Positions 27,493 through 36,349 of a DNA stretch of 64,000 nucleotides are shown in pieces; the first letter of the stretch is position 1, and every line of letters begins with the position of its first letter. The notes beneath the pieces were generated by a model, which was not told the origin of the DNA, ran no database searches, and saw nothing but the letters and a program-made list of their open reading frames with translations. The translations under genes were made by a program, and so were the position numbers. The DNA comes from Rs1 sp038900335. Lineage in GTDB: Bacteria; Pseudomonadota; Gammaproteobacteria; Pseudomonadales; Balneatricaceae. Location of the stretch: the NCBI GenBank assembly GCA_038900335.1, contig JBBMRB010000005.1, forward strand, positions 124,001 through 188,000. The letters are read 5' to 3'.

Positions 27493-28488
27493 ATGACAAT
27501 ATTTAATGATATAGCTAGAGTTGTTATCGGGCACGGGCCGACGCCGATAGAGTCAGCGCCGCGGCTATCTGCAAAGCTTGGTTGTAATGTAGTGATTAAA
27601 CGCGATGACTGCACCGGTTTAGCAGGTGGTGGTAATAAAACGCGCAAGCTTGAATACTTGTTAGCTGATGCCCAAAGCCAAGGTGCGGATACCCTGATAA
27701 CAATTGGTGGTTTGCAATCTAACCATGCAAGGCAAACAGCAGCAGCTGCGGCAAAGTTTGGTTTTCAATGTGAATTGATACTTGAGAGCGTTAAAGGCAC
27801 GCCAAAAGAAGATTATGGCGATAATGGTAATATTTTATTATCTAGTCTTTTAGGGGCAAATATTCATCGTTTGAGTGTCGATGCCGATTGTGATGAATAT
27901 GCACAGCAGCTAATAGAGCAGCTTATAGCAGATGGCAAAAAACCTTATTTAGTGCCGGTTGGGGGCTCAAATGTCATCGGCAGTTTAGGCTATGTACGCT
28001 GTGCTTATGAACTCGCTGAGCAAGTAAAGCAGGGCGCATTAAAGATAGATCAAATAGTGATAGCTAGTGGTAGTGCTGGAACTCAAGCAGGGCTGTTGGC
28101 AGGGTTAATTGCAAGTGATCTTGATATCCCAGTGCTTGGTATCAATGTTAGCCGCGCAAGCGCTGAGCAAACACAACTAGTCACTAAGTTACTAAAACAG
28201 GTGTTACTACATTTAGGGCTTGATCCGCAATGCGCTGATAACAAAGTATTTACTAATGGCGATTATGTCGGCGAAGGCTATGGTATAGCGACACAAGGTG
28301 CTATTGATGCGATAAAAGATTGTGCATCGTTAGAGGGTATCTTACTTGACCCTGTGTATACAGGTAAGGCAATGGCTGGGTTAATTGATCTGGCTAACAC
28401 AGCTGAGATTGCAGCCGATAGTCATCAGTTATTTTTACACACTGGCGGCAGCCAAGGTTTGTTTGCCTATAAGCAGTTGTTTGTATAA
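27493..28488 (+). CDS. dcyD: D-cysteine desulfhydrase/ACC-deaminase family PLP enzyme
   Basis: Fold-type II (tryptophan-synthase-beta-like) PLP enzyme, 331 aa from the chosen start. The PLP lysine is in GGGNKTRKLEYLL; IGGLQSNHARQTAAAAAKFG and ASGSAGTQAGLLAG are family marks, and VYTGKAMAGLIDL is near the end. DcyD makes pyruvate, sulfide and ammonia from D-cysteine; close relatives deaminate ACC or L-cysteate, so the exact substrate is inferred. The open frame starts with GTG right after the metC stop, but the ATG at 27493 with GGTGGGA before it gives the conserved FNDIARVVIGHGPTPIE start. Translationally linked to metC. Confidence 0.85.
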   Translation: MTIFNDIARVVIGHGPTPIESAPRLSAKLGCNVVIKRDDCTGLAGGGNKTRKLEYLLADAQSQGADTLITIGGLQSNHARQTAAAAAKFGFQCELILESVKGTPKEDYGDNGNILLSSLLGANIHRLSVDADCDEYAQQLIEQLIADGKKPYLVPVGGSNVIGSLGYVRCAYELAEQVKQGALKIDQIVIASGSAGTQAGLLAGLIASDLDIPVLGINVSRASAEQTQLVTKLLKQVLLHLGLDPQCADNKVFTNGDYVGEGYGIATQGAIDAIKDCASLEGILLDPVYTGKAMAGLIDLANTAEIAADSHQLFLHTGGSQGLFAYKQLFV

Positions 28489-28508
28489 CTAATATTGAGA
28501 ATTAATAG

Positions 28509-28542
28509 CCCTTGAGAACCAGTATGTTACTGAACTCAAGGG
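28509..28542. terminator. Terminator between convergent genes
   Basis: Stem CCCTTGAG (28509-28516)/CTCAAGGG (28535-28542) with an inner CAGTA/TTACTG pairing, 20 bases after the dcyD stop and before the convergent response-regulator gene. Confidence 0.65.
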
Positions 28543-28574
28543 GAGTTATTATTACAAAGTGGCTAAGGTTTAAA

Positions 28575-29564
28575 CTACTCGTTATTACTATTTTTAATCT
28601 CAACAATTTTATCGATATTATCAATAAACAAATCGACGAGTAGGGGGTCGAAGTGCTTGCCAGATTGTTTTCTAATATGTTCTACAGTCTGTTGAACACC
28701 CCAGGCGTCTTTATAAGGGCGTTTAGATGTTAGGGCATCAAAGACATCCGCAATCGCTACTATGCGTCCCTCTATCGATATCTCTTCGCCTTTTAGACCA
28801 TTAGGGTAACCTGTTCCATCCCATTTTTCATGGTGCTCTATTGCCAATTTATGGGCAAGTTGTAACAGAGGCGAAGAGGAGTTAGATAAAATCTGCGCAC
28901 CGATAACAGTATGCTGTTTCATCTGCTCGAACTCTTCAAATGTGAGGCTGCCAGGCTTTAATAAAATTGCATCAGGGATGCCTATTTTACCAATGTCATG
29001 CATAGGCGCAGCTTGTCGCAGTTGCTCTGCGTGTAGTTCAGGAACTCCCAATGCAAGTGCCAGTATTTTGCTGTATTGACTCATGCGAACAATATGCTCG
29101 CCAGTGTCGGTGTCTTTATATTCAGCGGCTCGCCCTAATCGCTCTACCAAGTCGACGTGCGCTTGTTTTAACTGCTCTGCCTGCACCAGTGATAACTGTG
29201 TTTTTACCCGAGCTCTAACAATAGCTGGGCTGATAGGCTTAGTAATATAGTCGACTGCGCCTAATTCAAAACCTTTGAATTCATCACTCTCATCACCGAG
29301 CGCAGTAACAAATATAATTGGGATATGAGCGGTAGCAGGGTTGCTTTTGACTGCTTTACAGACATCAAAACCATTCATATTAGGCATCATAATATCAAGT
29401 AGAATGAGCTTAGGTAATTCTTTTTCTATGAGTGCTAGTGCAGCATCACCAGATTTTGCAAAAGACATGCGATACGTTTTAGCGAGTACTTCACGCATTA
29501 CTTTTAAATTAGCTGGCTCATCATCTACGACTAAAATGCGGGAGCGTTCTGCAGAAAAATCCAT
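28575..29564 (-). CDS. Response regulator with HD-GYP domain
   Basis: Two-component output protein, 329 aa. An N-terminal receiver (Asp14/Asp15 acid pocket, phospho-acceptor Asp57 in LILLDIMMP, Lys in ITKP) is joined to an HD-GYP phosphodiesterase domain. The catalytic parts HDIGKIGIPD, EHHEKWDGTGYP and ADVFDALTSKRPYK are intact, so it should break down cyclic di-GMP. The start codon is 11 bases after the stop of the hybrid kinase upstream, and the ribosome site AGGAC lies in that gap, so the pair is one operon. The kinase is very probably its partner. Confidence 0.93.
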   Translation of the reverse strand: MDFSAERSRILVVDDEPANLKVMREVLAKTYRMSFAKSGDAALALIEKELPKLILLDIMMPNMNGFDVCKAVKSNPATAHIPIIFVTALGDESDEFKGFELGAVDYITKPISPAIVRARVKTQLSLVQAEQLKQAHVDLVERLGRAAEYKDTDTGEHIVRMSQYSKILALALGVPELHAEQLRQAAPMHDIGKIGIPDAILLKPGSLTFEEFEQMKQHTVIGAQILSNSSSPLLQLAHKLAIEHHEKWDGTGYPNGLKGEEISIEGRIVAIADVFDALTSKRPYKDAWGVQQTVEHIRKQSGKHFDPLLVDLFIDNIDKIVEIKNSNNE

Positions 29565-29575
29565 TAAATAAGGTC

Positions 29576-32500
29576 CTAATTATCAGCTAGTTTTTTGATT
29601 AGCGCCTCTAACAGCGTCTGTGCATAATCAAAGTCAAACTCATCAAATGCTTCTATAATATCAGCGACAGCCACATGGTACTCTTTAGCGGTTCCACGTT
29701 GTAACTGTTCAAGTAATGCATCATTTAATTCAGCGTTTTGGGCATCATCACACAGTTGTTGGCACAGTGTCTTTAACTCATCTGCTGGTAATTGCTTACC
29801 TGCTGTTGCTACGCTGTGGCTATCATCACAATCATTGCTATTAATAAGCTCAGTTAATATCTCAATTTCTATTCTTATTTTTTGTGCAATGATTGCCTCT
29901 TCACTGATGAGGCCTGCTTTTTCTAATTCAGCAAATAAATTCATTAAATTAGTTAAGCCAAGATTACCAGCGACACCTTTAAGTGTGTGAATTAAAGTCT
30001 CAGAGTTATCTATTTTGCTGATGTCTTGGGTAAATATAATTTCTAGGTTATCGGCATTGTCATGAATAAATCGATTGATTTCTGTCAACTGTTTGCATTT
30101 AGAGCCCCAAAGAGCGATTCCTCTTTCAAAATCAATATGTTTTGATTGCGGGTCTTGTTGTTGAATAATTTCTTCTTTTGCTAAACCAAAGCCTAATACT
30201 TGGGCTATTTCTTGATTGAGTTGATTGATGTCAACAGGTTTGTTAGTAAAGCCGTTAATGCCCGCTTTTTTAGCTGTCAGTTTATCCTGTTGTAAAACAC
30301 TGGCTGTTAGAGCGATAATTGGGGTCTTTTTAAGCTGTTTTGTCTGTTCTAATTGCCGAATAATTTGTGAGGCTTCTATGCCATCGCATCTAGGCATATG
30401 GATATCCATTAGAATCACATCAAAGTCTTGTTGTTTGAAGTGCTCAATTGCCTCTAAGCCATCACTTGCGGTGGTAATAGTATGCTTGTCTCGTGATAGT
30501 AATATCGTCAATAACTCAGTGTTTTGTTCAATATCATCAACGACCAAAATGCGCAGTGGTGGTAATTGGGTATGCAATCCATCAAAATGATCTATTTTAG
30601 TATCATCACCAATATCTAAAGGCAGTGTAAAGTAAAAACAACTCCCTTTGCCTACCTCGCTGATCAAATCTATTGAACCACCCATTAGCTCAACTAATTG
30701 TTTAGAGATAGTTGTGCCTAAACCGGTGCCGCCAAAACGGCGAGTAGTGGTACCATCTGCTTGCTCAAAAGGTTGAAAAACAGCAGTTAATCTGTCTTTA
30801 GCGATGCCAATACCGCTATCTTTGACTTCAAAGAATAAATGATCTTGCTCGGTTGTGCTAACAGTGACTTTAACAGAACCTCGCTCTGTGAATTTTATCG
30901 CATTACCAACAAGGTTAGTCAGTACTTGGCGCAACCTATCGGGATCTCCAAAATAAGTAGTGCGTACCGACTCTTTGATAGCAAGCGTCAAGTTTAAATC
31001 TTTTTTCTTAGCCTCTAACCAGAATGTAGAAATGATACTGTCAATCACTGGTTTTAGGCAAAAATGTAGAGGCTCTATAGTAAGCTTGCCGCGCTCAAGC
31101 TTAGCGGAATCAAGTATTTCGTTGAGTAATCGCAGTAGCGAGCGAGCCGCATTATTAACGGTAATTAAATGCTTTTGTTGTTCTTGGTCTAGCGGTGTAT
31201 CCATTAATAAATCGCTAAAACCAATGATGGCATTCATTGGGGTGCGAATTTCATGGCTCATATTTGCCATGAACGCTTGTTTGGCAATAGCTGCTTTTTC
31301 AGCGTCAAACTTAGCTTTTTCAAGTTTGTTTTCGTATTCTTTGCGCTCTGTAATATCAACAAATACACCATCAATCCATTCGACATCACCATTGTCATTT
31401 AAGTGGAAACTGCCTTTATCGAGTACCCACAAAATACTGTTGTTACGATGACGAATACGGTATTCAACAGAGTATTGGCGCTTCTCTTGAATCGCCGTTG
31501 CAATAGCCTTTTCGGTCGATTGTTTATCGGCACTCATCATGATAGAGCTGAGCTCTATTTCTTGATCGGTAAATTCATCAGGTGCGTAACCTGCCATATC
31601 TAAAATGTTAGGGCTGATAAATAAAGTGGTGCGCTGCTCGTTATTTAAACAGCGAAATACAACGCCAGGCATGTTGTTCATTAGCGAGCGATACTGTTGC
31701 TCTTTTTCAATGATGTCTTTTTGTAGTGCTTTTTGTTCTGTTAGATCAGTGATGAAGCCTACATACATTGGCAGTTGATCATCTTGTTTCACTTCACCAA
31801 TACCTAAGCGAATAGGGAATAGTTGGCCGTTTTTGTGTTTGGCGTGAACATCGCGATTGATGCCAATCACTTTGCCAATATCAATATCTTGAGCACCTTC
31901 TAGGTAGCCATCATGATGCTTAGCTATGCTTGAATCCATCAGCATTTTAACGTTTTTTCCTTGGACTTCCTCCTCTTGCCAGCCAAATATTTTAATCGCA
32001 GCTTTATTAAAACTGAGGATGACACCTTTGTGATCAATGGTAACAATACCGTCTATTGCCGTCCCTAAAATGGCATTTAAACGAGATTCATCAACAGATT
32101 TTTCTGCCAATAACACCCGATAGCGCAGAATGCCGGCAATAACCGCGACAATACTAGTAATCATAATTGTGGCGGTTGCCACCGCAATAGCAATAAAGGT
32201 TAGCTGGCTGTCTTGCGTTAAAGGTATAAGCGGTTCAAGAGCAACAAAGCGAGCTGAAGCCATACCCATATAATGCATACCAGAAACTGCAAAGCCTAAG
32301 ATAATAGCACTGAGCATGCGCCTTGTTGATTCTGTTAAATTGACAAAGTGCTTTTCAATATGAAAGCGGGTATATAAAGCGATAAATGACAATGAGACAG
32401 CAATAACAATTGAAAGGGCAAAGGTGATTGGGTCGTAGCGTAGTAAAGGTGCTATCTCCATGGCTGCCATACCACTGTAATGCATGGTGCCAATGCCAGC

Positions 32501-32887
32501 GCCCATTAATACTGAACTAACGAAGAGGATTTTTAAGTTACCACGATAGTTACTTAATAGTGCGATTGAGCAATAGCTGGCAATAAATACTGGAAAAAAT
32601 GATAAAAATGTTATTTTCGGGTCATATATGGCATCGGCGCACAAAGAGAAGGCGAGCATACCGATAAAGTGCATGCTCCAAACACCAGTGGAAAAGACCA
32701 CGGCCGCACTAGCACCGGATAGTTTTTGGTAGTTAGCTCTAGTTTGTTTTGCTAAATCGATCAAATACGAAGTGAAATAAGCAGAAAATACAGCAATGAG
32801 CACAGATAAAACTACTAAGCTTGGGTCATATACGCCAGTTACAATTAAACTTGGATTTTGATCTGTTATAAAAAAGGCTGATAGCAT
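29576..32887 (-). CDS. MHYT-PAS hybrid sensor histidine kinase with receiver and Hpt domains
   Basis: Inner-membrane sensor of 1103 aa. Order of domains: MHYT membrane sensor with three motifs (MHFIGM 72-77, MHYSGM 135-140, MHYMGM 204-209; thought to bind copper and sense O2, CO or NO), PAS (about 265-385), second PAS with PAC (about 395-515), HisKA with His545 in MSHEIRTP, HATPase with GNAIKF (661-666), DSGIG (690-694) and GGTGLG (719-724), receiver with Asp828, and Hpt with His967 (LIHTLKGVAGNLG). The full phosphorelay is therefore in a single polypeptide, with the HD-GYP regulator as likely last acceptor. It is transcribed before that regulator on the minus strand. Confidence 0.93.
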   Translation of the reverse strand: MLSAFFITDQNPSLIVTGVYDPSLVVLSVLIAVFSAYFTSYLIDLAKQTRANYQKLSGASAAVVFSTGVWSMHFIGMLAFSLCADAIYDPKITFLSFFPVFIASYCSIALLSNYRGNLKILFVSSVLMGAGIGTMHYSGMAAMEIAPLLRYDPITFALSIVIAVSLSFIALYTRFHIEKHFVNLTESTRRMLSAIILGFAVSGMHYMGMASARFVALEPLIPLTQDSQLTFIAIAVATATIMITSIVAVIAGILRYRVLLAEKSVDESRLNAILGTAIDGIVTIDHKGVILSFNKAAIKIFGWQEEEVQGKNVKMLMDSSIAKHHDGYLEGAQDIDIGKVIGINRDVHAKHKNGQLFPIRLGIGEVKQDDQLPMYVGFITDLTEQKALQKDIIEKEQQYRSLMNNMPGVVFRCLNNEQRTTLFISPNILDMAGYAPDEFTDQEIELSSIMMSADKQSTEKAIATAIQEKRQYSVEYRIRHRNNSILWVLDKGSFHLNDNGDVEWIDGVFVDITERKEYENKLEKAKFDAEKAAIAKQAFMANMSHEIRTPMNAIIGFSDLLMDTPLDQEQQKHLITVNNAARSLLRLLNEILDSAKLERGKLTIEPLHFCLKPVIDSIISTFWLEAKKKDLNLTLAIKESVRTTYFGDPDRLRQVLTNLVGNAIKFTERGSVKVTVSTTEQDHLFFEVKDSGIGIAKDRLTAVFQPFEQADGTTTRRFGGTGLGTTISKQLVELMGGSIDLISEVGKGSCFYFTLPLDIGDDTKIDHFDGLHTQLPPLRILVVDDIEQNTELLTILLSRDKHTITTASDGLEAIEHFKQQDFDVILMDIHMPRCDGIEASQIIRQLEQTKQLKKTPIIALTASVLQQDKLTAKKAGINGFTNKPVDINQLNQEIAQVLGFGLAKEEIIQQQDPQSKHIDFERGIALWGSKCKQLTEINRFIHDNADNLEIIFTQDISKIDNSETLIHTLKGVAGNLGLTNLMNLFAELEKAGLISEEAIIAQKIRIEIEILTELINSNDCDDSHSVATAGKQLPADELKTLCQQLCDDAQNAELNDALLEQLQRGTAKEYHVAVADIIEAFDEFDFDYAQTLLEALIKKLADN

Positions 32888-33248
32888 AAGGTCTCAAGTC
32901 TTCATTTAGTTTAATAGTGGCTTATTTAGAAAAAGTAAAACGGCAAGTATCGGCTATCGTGCAAAACTGTAAATACAGTGCGTAATAACGAGAGAAATTG
33001 ATCAAAAAGTTTATTTAAATCAATAGTACATTACCAAATACATAATAAACGGATTGAGTTTACCATGCCAGTACTGTCTTTATATTGCTAGTATTTTTTA
33101 AGACATGTTCATTAATTTCTAATATGTTGATAACACATCGTGACTCTTTTAAATAATTTGATAACAGTGCTATTAAAATATTTTGTTATGTTATAACATG
33201 TGACTACTTTGGCCTGTTTAATTTGTATTAGCGTTGTAACTTGTGTTT
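32888..33248. other. Divergent promoter region, kinase operon and zinc operon
   Basis: About 360 AT-rich bases without a gene between the divergent hybrid-kinase gene and the zinc-type operon. It contains the Zur-box match listed separately (33180-33202). Nothing else specific was recognised. Confidence 0.5.
33180..33202. promoter_or_regulatory. Putative Zur operator
   Basis: Core TGTTATGTTATAACA at 33184-33198 matches the gammaproteobacterial Zur core TGTTATANTATAACA at all but one defined position. It is 45-60 bases before the first gene of an operon whose parts (ZrgA/DUF2796, LolD-FtsX-like ABC, DUF3299) are known from Zur-controlled zinc uptake in Vibrio. The TATAAC inside could double as a -10 element. 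Confidence 0.75.
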
Positions 33249-33533
33249 ATGAATCATTCTTTGTCTACTATTAAAGCTCTTTGTTGTGCTTTGGCTTTAT
33301 TATTGGCGCTAGCTAGTCAAAGCGTCATTGCTCACAATGTTGATTTTGATAAAACACATCATGCGCAACACGATTGTCAAAGTTATCAAAATATTAATGG
33401 CGATCTTATTCAGCCAATTAATGTGCAGTGTTTTCCTCAATTAGCTAATGAAAAAAACTTATTTACATTAACTGATTCATCTTTTGCTATTACCTTCATC
33501 ATCCGTGTACGTGGACCTCCTGGTATATTATAA
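33249..33533 (+). CDS. Small secreted His-rich protein
   Basis: Not recognised as a named family. A 94-aa product from the ATG at 33249 (a GTG two codons upstream is the other option). Residues 1-28 form a Sec signal ending SVIAH; the mature part opens with a His/Asp/Cys-rich stretch (HNVDFDKTHHAQHDC) that could bind a metal, has a second Cys after about 22 residues, and ends in RVRGPPGIL. It is the first gene after the Zur box and 150 bases before the ZrgA-like gene, so a part in periplasmic zinc handling is likely by context only. No clear ribosome site. Confidence 0.6.
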   Translation: MNHSLSTIKALCCALALLLALASQSVIAHNVDFDKTHHAQHDCQSYQNINGDLIQPINVQCFPQLANEKNLFTLTDSSFAITFIIRVRGPPGIL

Positions 33534-33683
33534 ATTCTTATAGAAAATATAACGACACACAGGTTCGTTGCACGACATCAATAACTTATTAGTACGTGCA
33601 AAGTTCCTAATTAGATCTTTAATTTTTAAAAAGTATGATCGCCTGATTTTTTTATCAGTCGGTTAGGCTATTTAGGAGAGAGC

Positions 33684-34334
33684 ATGACGTCTAAAATATG
33701 GTCAATTAATACACTGGCTTGCACATTATTATTACCTATCGCTAATTTTTCACAAGCACAGAGCACACAGGCAGCACAGCAGCATGAAGTGCATCAATTA
33801 GAAGCCCATCAGCATGGTGTGAGCAAATTTAATATTATCAAAGTCGGCAATGAAATAGCGATAGAAGTGATTTCTCCAGGTGTTGATTTAATGGGCTTTG
33901 AACACCAAGCTAAAACAGATCAAGAGAAGCAGGCATTAGCTAAGGCCAAAGCCATTTTAGAAAACCCAATACAGCTATTTACTTTTAACAAAGCAGCGCA
34001 GTGCACCATACAGCACTCAGCTATCCAAACCAGTTTTACTCACAATGAAGAACATGAAGAACATGAAGAACATGAAGAACATGAAGAACATGAAGAACAT
34101 GAAGAGCACGCGGATCATGACTCCGATGAAGCTCATGAGCACGAAGAAGAGGGGCATCGTGAGTTTAGTGCCAATTATCATTATGTATGCCAGCAAAGCA
34201 CTAAGCTAGCCACCTTGACTACCCAGTGGTTTGAGCTGTTTTCTGCCAGTGAAAAAATAGATGTTCAGCTGATTAATGAAACAAAACAACAAGGTTTTCA
34301 CTTAACTAGAGAAGCTGCTCAGCTTTCGTTTTAA
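33684..34334 (+). CDS. zrgA: ZrgA family (DUF2796) zinc uptake protein
   Basis: Periplasmic metal-binding protein, 216 aa. The signal peptide ends near residue 26 (NFSQAQS). The conserved HEVHQLEAHQHGVSKFNI block and VISPGVDLMGFEH are the DUF2796 hallmarks; in Vibrio this protein is part of the ZrgABCDE zinc importer. A low-complexity His/Glu segment (residues about 121-153, repeated E-E-H units) is a probable zinc sponge and is coded by an exact 9-base tandem repeat. Ribosome site AGGAGAGAG before the ATG. It is followed by an ABC ATPase and permease, and preceded by a Zur box. Confidence 0.88.
   Translation: MTSKIWSINTLACTLLLPIANFSQAQSTQAAQQHEVHQLEAHQHGVSKFNIIKVGNEIAIEVISPGVDLMGFEHQAKTDQEKQALAKAKAILENPIQLFTFNKAAQCTIQHSAIQTSFTHNEEHEEHEEHEEHEEHEEHEEHADHDSDEAHEHEEEGHREFSANYHYVCQQSTKLATLTTQWFELFSASEKIDVQLINETKQQGFHLTREAAQLSF
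34047..34109 (+). repeat. 9-base tandem repeat inside zrgA
   Basis: Six exact copies of GAAGAACAT (34047-34100) and a seventh variant copy GAAGAGCAC (34101-34109). Each copy codes Glu-Glu-His, so a change in copy number would keep the frame and alter the number of His ligands. Confidence 0.95.
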
Positions 34335-34393
34335 CGATGTTTTAGTCTTTATCAGCAGTGGAGTTAGGGGGTGGTAACACCTCCTAAAATATT

Positions 34394-35110
34394 ATGAATG
34401 CTATTGCATTAAAACAACTGCAATATTATTGGCCTGATAGCGAAACAGCGACCCTTAATATAGAGCAGTTTTGTGTTAAGCGTGGTGAGAAAGTGTTTGT
34501 CAGTGGCCCAAGTGGTTGTGGTAAATCAACTTTTCTTAGTTTATTGACGGGTATTAATGTCGTTGATGATCGCTCAGCTAACAATTGTATTGAAGTGTTA
34601 GGTACTGATTTAGCAGCACTTAGTAATGCTAAACGCGATCAGTTTCGTGCAGATCATATTGGTTATATCTTTCAGCAGTTTAATTTAATTCCCTATTTAA
34701 GTGTTATTGAAAACGTAATGCTGCCCTGTCATTTTTCAGCTAAGCGCAGAGCTAGACTAACCACCAGTTTAGTAGCTGATGCACAGGCATTATTAAAAAA
34801 ACTGCACTTAGATGAGCGTTATTTTACGCACAGCGTGACCTCTTTAAGCATAGGTCAGCAGCAGCGCGTCGCAGTAGCAAGAGCACTCATGGGGAACCCA
34901 GAACTTATTATTGCAGATGAGCCATCTTCAGCACTTGATCAACATAATACTCAGTTATTGATGCAGTTGTTAATAGAGGAGTGTAGTTTGCGCAAATCGA
35001 CATTGATTTTCGTTAGTCACGATGATTCGCTACTACCTTATTTTGATAAGAGTTTCCGCTTAGATGAGCTCAATAGAGCAGCGAGGATAGCACATGAAAT
35101 ACCTGCTTAG
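34394..35110 (+). CDS. ABC transporter ATP-binding protein (LolD/MacB-like)
   Basis: Cytosolic ATPase, 238 aa, of the LolD/MacB/FtsE branch. Walker A GPSGCGKST, Q-loop IFQQFNLIPYLSVIENV, signature SLSIGQQQRVAVARAL, Walker B LIIADEPSSALD and switch His in FVSHD are all present. The 3' end overlaps the permease gene by 17 bases. With the FtsX-like permease and ZrgA-like protein it corresponds to the ABC part of the Vibrio Zrg zinc system. Despite the LolD likeness, the operon context points to zinc rather than lipoprotein export. Confidence 0.92.
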   Translation: MNAIALKQLQYYWPDSETATLNIEQFCVKRGEKVFVSGPSGCGKSTFLSLLTGINVVDDRSANNCIEVLGTDLAALSNAKRDQFRADHIGYIFQQFNLIPYLSVIENVMLPCHFSAKRRARLTTSLVADAQALLKKLHLDERYFTHSVTSLSIGQQQRVAVARALMGNPELIIADEPSSALDQHNTQLLMQLLIEECSLRKSTLIFVSHDDSLLPYFDKSFRLDELNRAARIAHEIPA

Positions 35111-36329
35111 CATGTCACTAAAAAGTTTACGCAATAGAAGCAGCACCACCTTATTGACAGTGTTAACTATCGCGATGGCTGTGGCTATGTTGTTAGGTGT
35201 TGAAAAAGTACGGGTGCAGACGAAACAAAGCTTTGCCAACACCATATCAAATACAGACTTAATAGTAGGGGCTAGGTCAGGGCAAATAAACTTGCTACTG
35301 TATTCGGTTTTTAGGCTAGGTAGCCCAACGGCAAATATCACTTGGGATAGTTATAAAAAAATAATTGCCGATCCTAAAGTAGCGTGGTCTATCCCCATCT
35401 CTCTAGGGGATTCTCATCGCGGTTTTAGGGTGTTAGGGACCACACAAGATTATTTTAAACACTATCAGTTTGGCAGCAAACAGCATTTAAGTTTTGCTAA
35501 AGGGGAAGGTTTAGCGACACAATTTAGTGCTGTTGTTGGCTCGCAAGTGGCAAAAAAACTTAACTATCAAGTTGGTGATAGTATTGTTATTGCTCATGGC
35601 ATTAGCGATCAATCTTTTAATCGTCATAAAGACTCGCCGTTCATCATTAGCGGTATTCTTGATGCTACCGGCACGGCGGTTGATCGTACGGTGCATGTAA
35701 CTTTAAATGCGATAGATGCGATTCATAGTGGTTATGGGCTAAACCCCAACCAGCCGTTAGGTGAAGATCATGAGCCGGAGCAAATCACCGCCTTTTTATT
35801 GGGGCTGCAATCTAAAATGCAGGTGTTTGCATTACAGCGCGCTATTAACACCAATAAAACGGAGGCGCTTAGCGCTATTTTACCAGGCATAGCACTACAT
35901 GAGCTGTGGTCGATTATGTCAATCGCAGAGCAGGCGCTACTAGCTGTCTCTATTTGTGTTGTCGTCGCAGGTTTATTAGGGGTGCTAAGTAGCTTGTTGA
36001 CCAGTTTACAGGGACGGCGTCGAGAAATAGCTATTTTAAGGGCAATGGGGGCGAGGCCCAAGCATATATTAAGTTTATTACTCAGTGAAGCCTGTTTGAT
36101 TAGCGCCTTAGGTATTGTGGCGGGTGTGATCAGCTTGTATGCATTGATGTGGGCGATTGCTCCGTATGTGCGCAGTGAATACGGTATTAGCCTATCGCTA
36201 GCGTTATTGACATCAACAGAAATGCTAATGCTGTTAGCGGTGCAAACAGGTGCGTTAGTCGTTGGCTTGATTCCCGCGGTGAATGCCTACCTGCAATCAC
36301 TGAGTGATGGTATGGCAGTAAAAACCTAA
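35094..36329 (+). CDS. FtsX-like ABC permease
   Basis: Inner-membrane permease, 411 aa, with one N-terminal helix (about 18-36), a large periplasmic MacB-like domain (about 45-275), and three C-terminal helices (about 280-305, 335-355, 375-398) typical of FtsX/LolC/MacB. The cytoplasmic GRRREIAILRAMGARPKHI coupling element is clear. The start lies within the ATPase gene (overlap 17 bases). Forms the translocation unit with that ATPase; the zinc link comes from the neighbours ZrgA and DUF3299. Confidence 0.9.
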   Translation: MKYLLSMSLKSLRNRSSTTLLTVLTIAMAVAMLLGVEKVRVQTKQSFANTISNTDLIVGARSGQINLLLYSVFRLGSPTANITWDSYKKIIADPKVAWSIPISLGDSHRGFRVLGTTQDYFKHYQFGSKQHLSFAKGEGLATQFSAVVGSQVAKKLNYQVGDSIVIAHGISDQSFNRHKDSPFIISGILDATGTAVDRTVHVTLNAIDAIHSGYGLNPNQPLGEDHEPEQITAFLLGLQSKMQVFALQRAINTNKTEALSAILPGIALHELWSIMSIAEQALLAVSICVVVAGLLGVLSSLLTSLQGRRREIAILRAMGARPKHILSLLLSEACLISALGIVAGVISLYALMWAIAPYVRSEYGISLSLALLTSTEMLMLLAVQTGALVVGLIPAVNAYLQSLSDGMAVKT

Positions 36330-36349
36330 TGCTAGATAATAGATAGATA

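Noticed and set aside
30960..31451. 163-codon plus-strand frame inside the hybrid kinase gene
   Set aside because: Lies wholly within a well-supported kinase coding region on the other strand; product is Ser/Leu-rich shadow sequence.
34047..34109. CRISPR array
   Set aside because: The 9-base units are contiguous, without spacers, and lie in a coding frame giving Glu-Glu-His.
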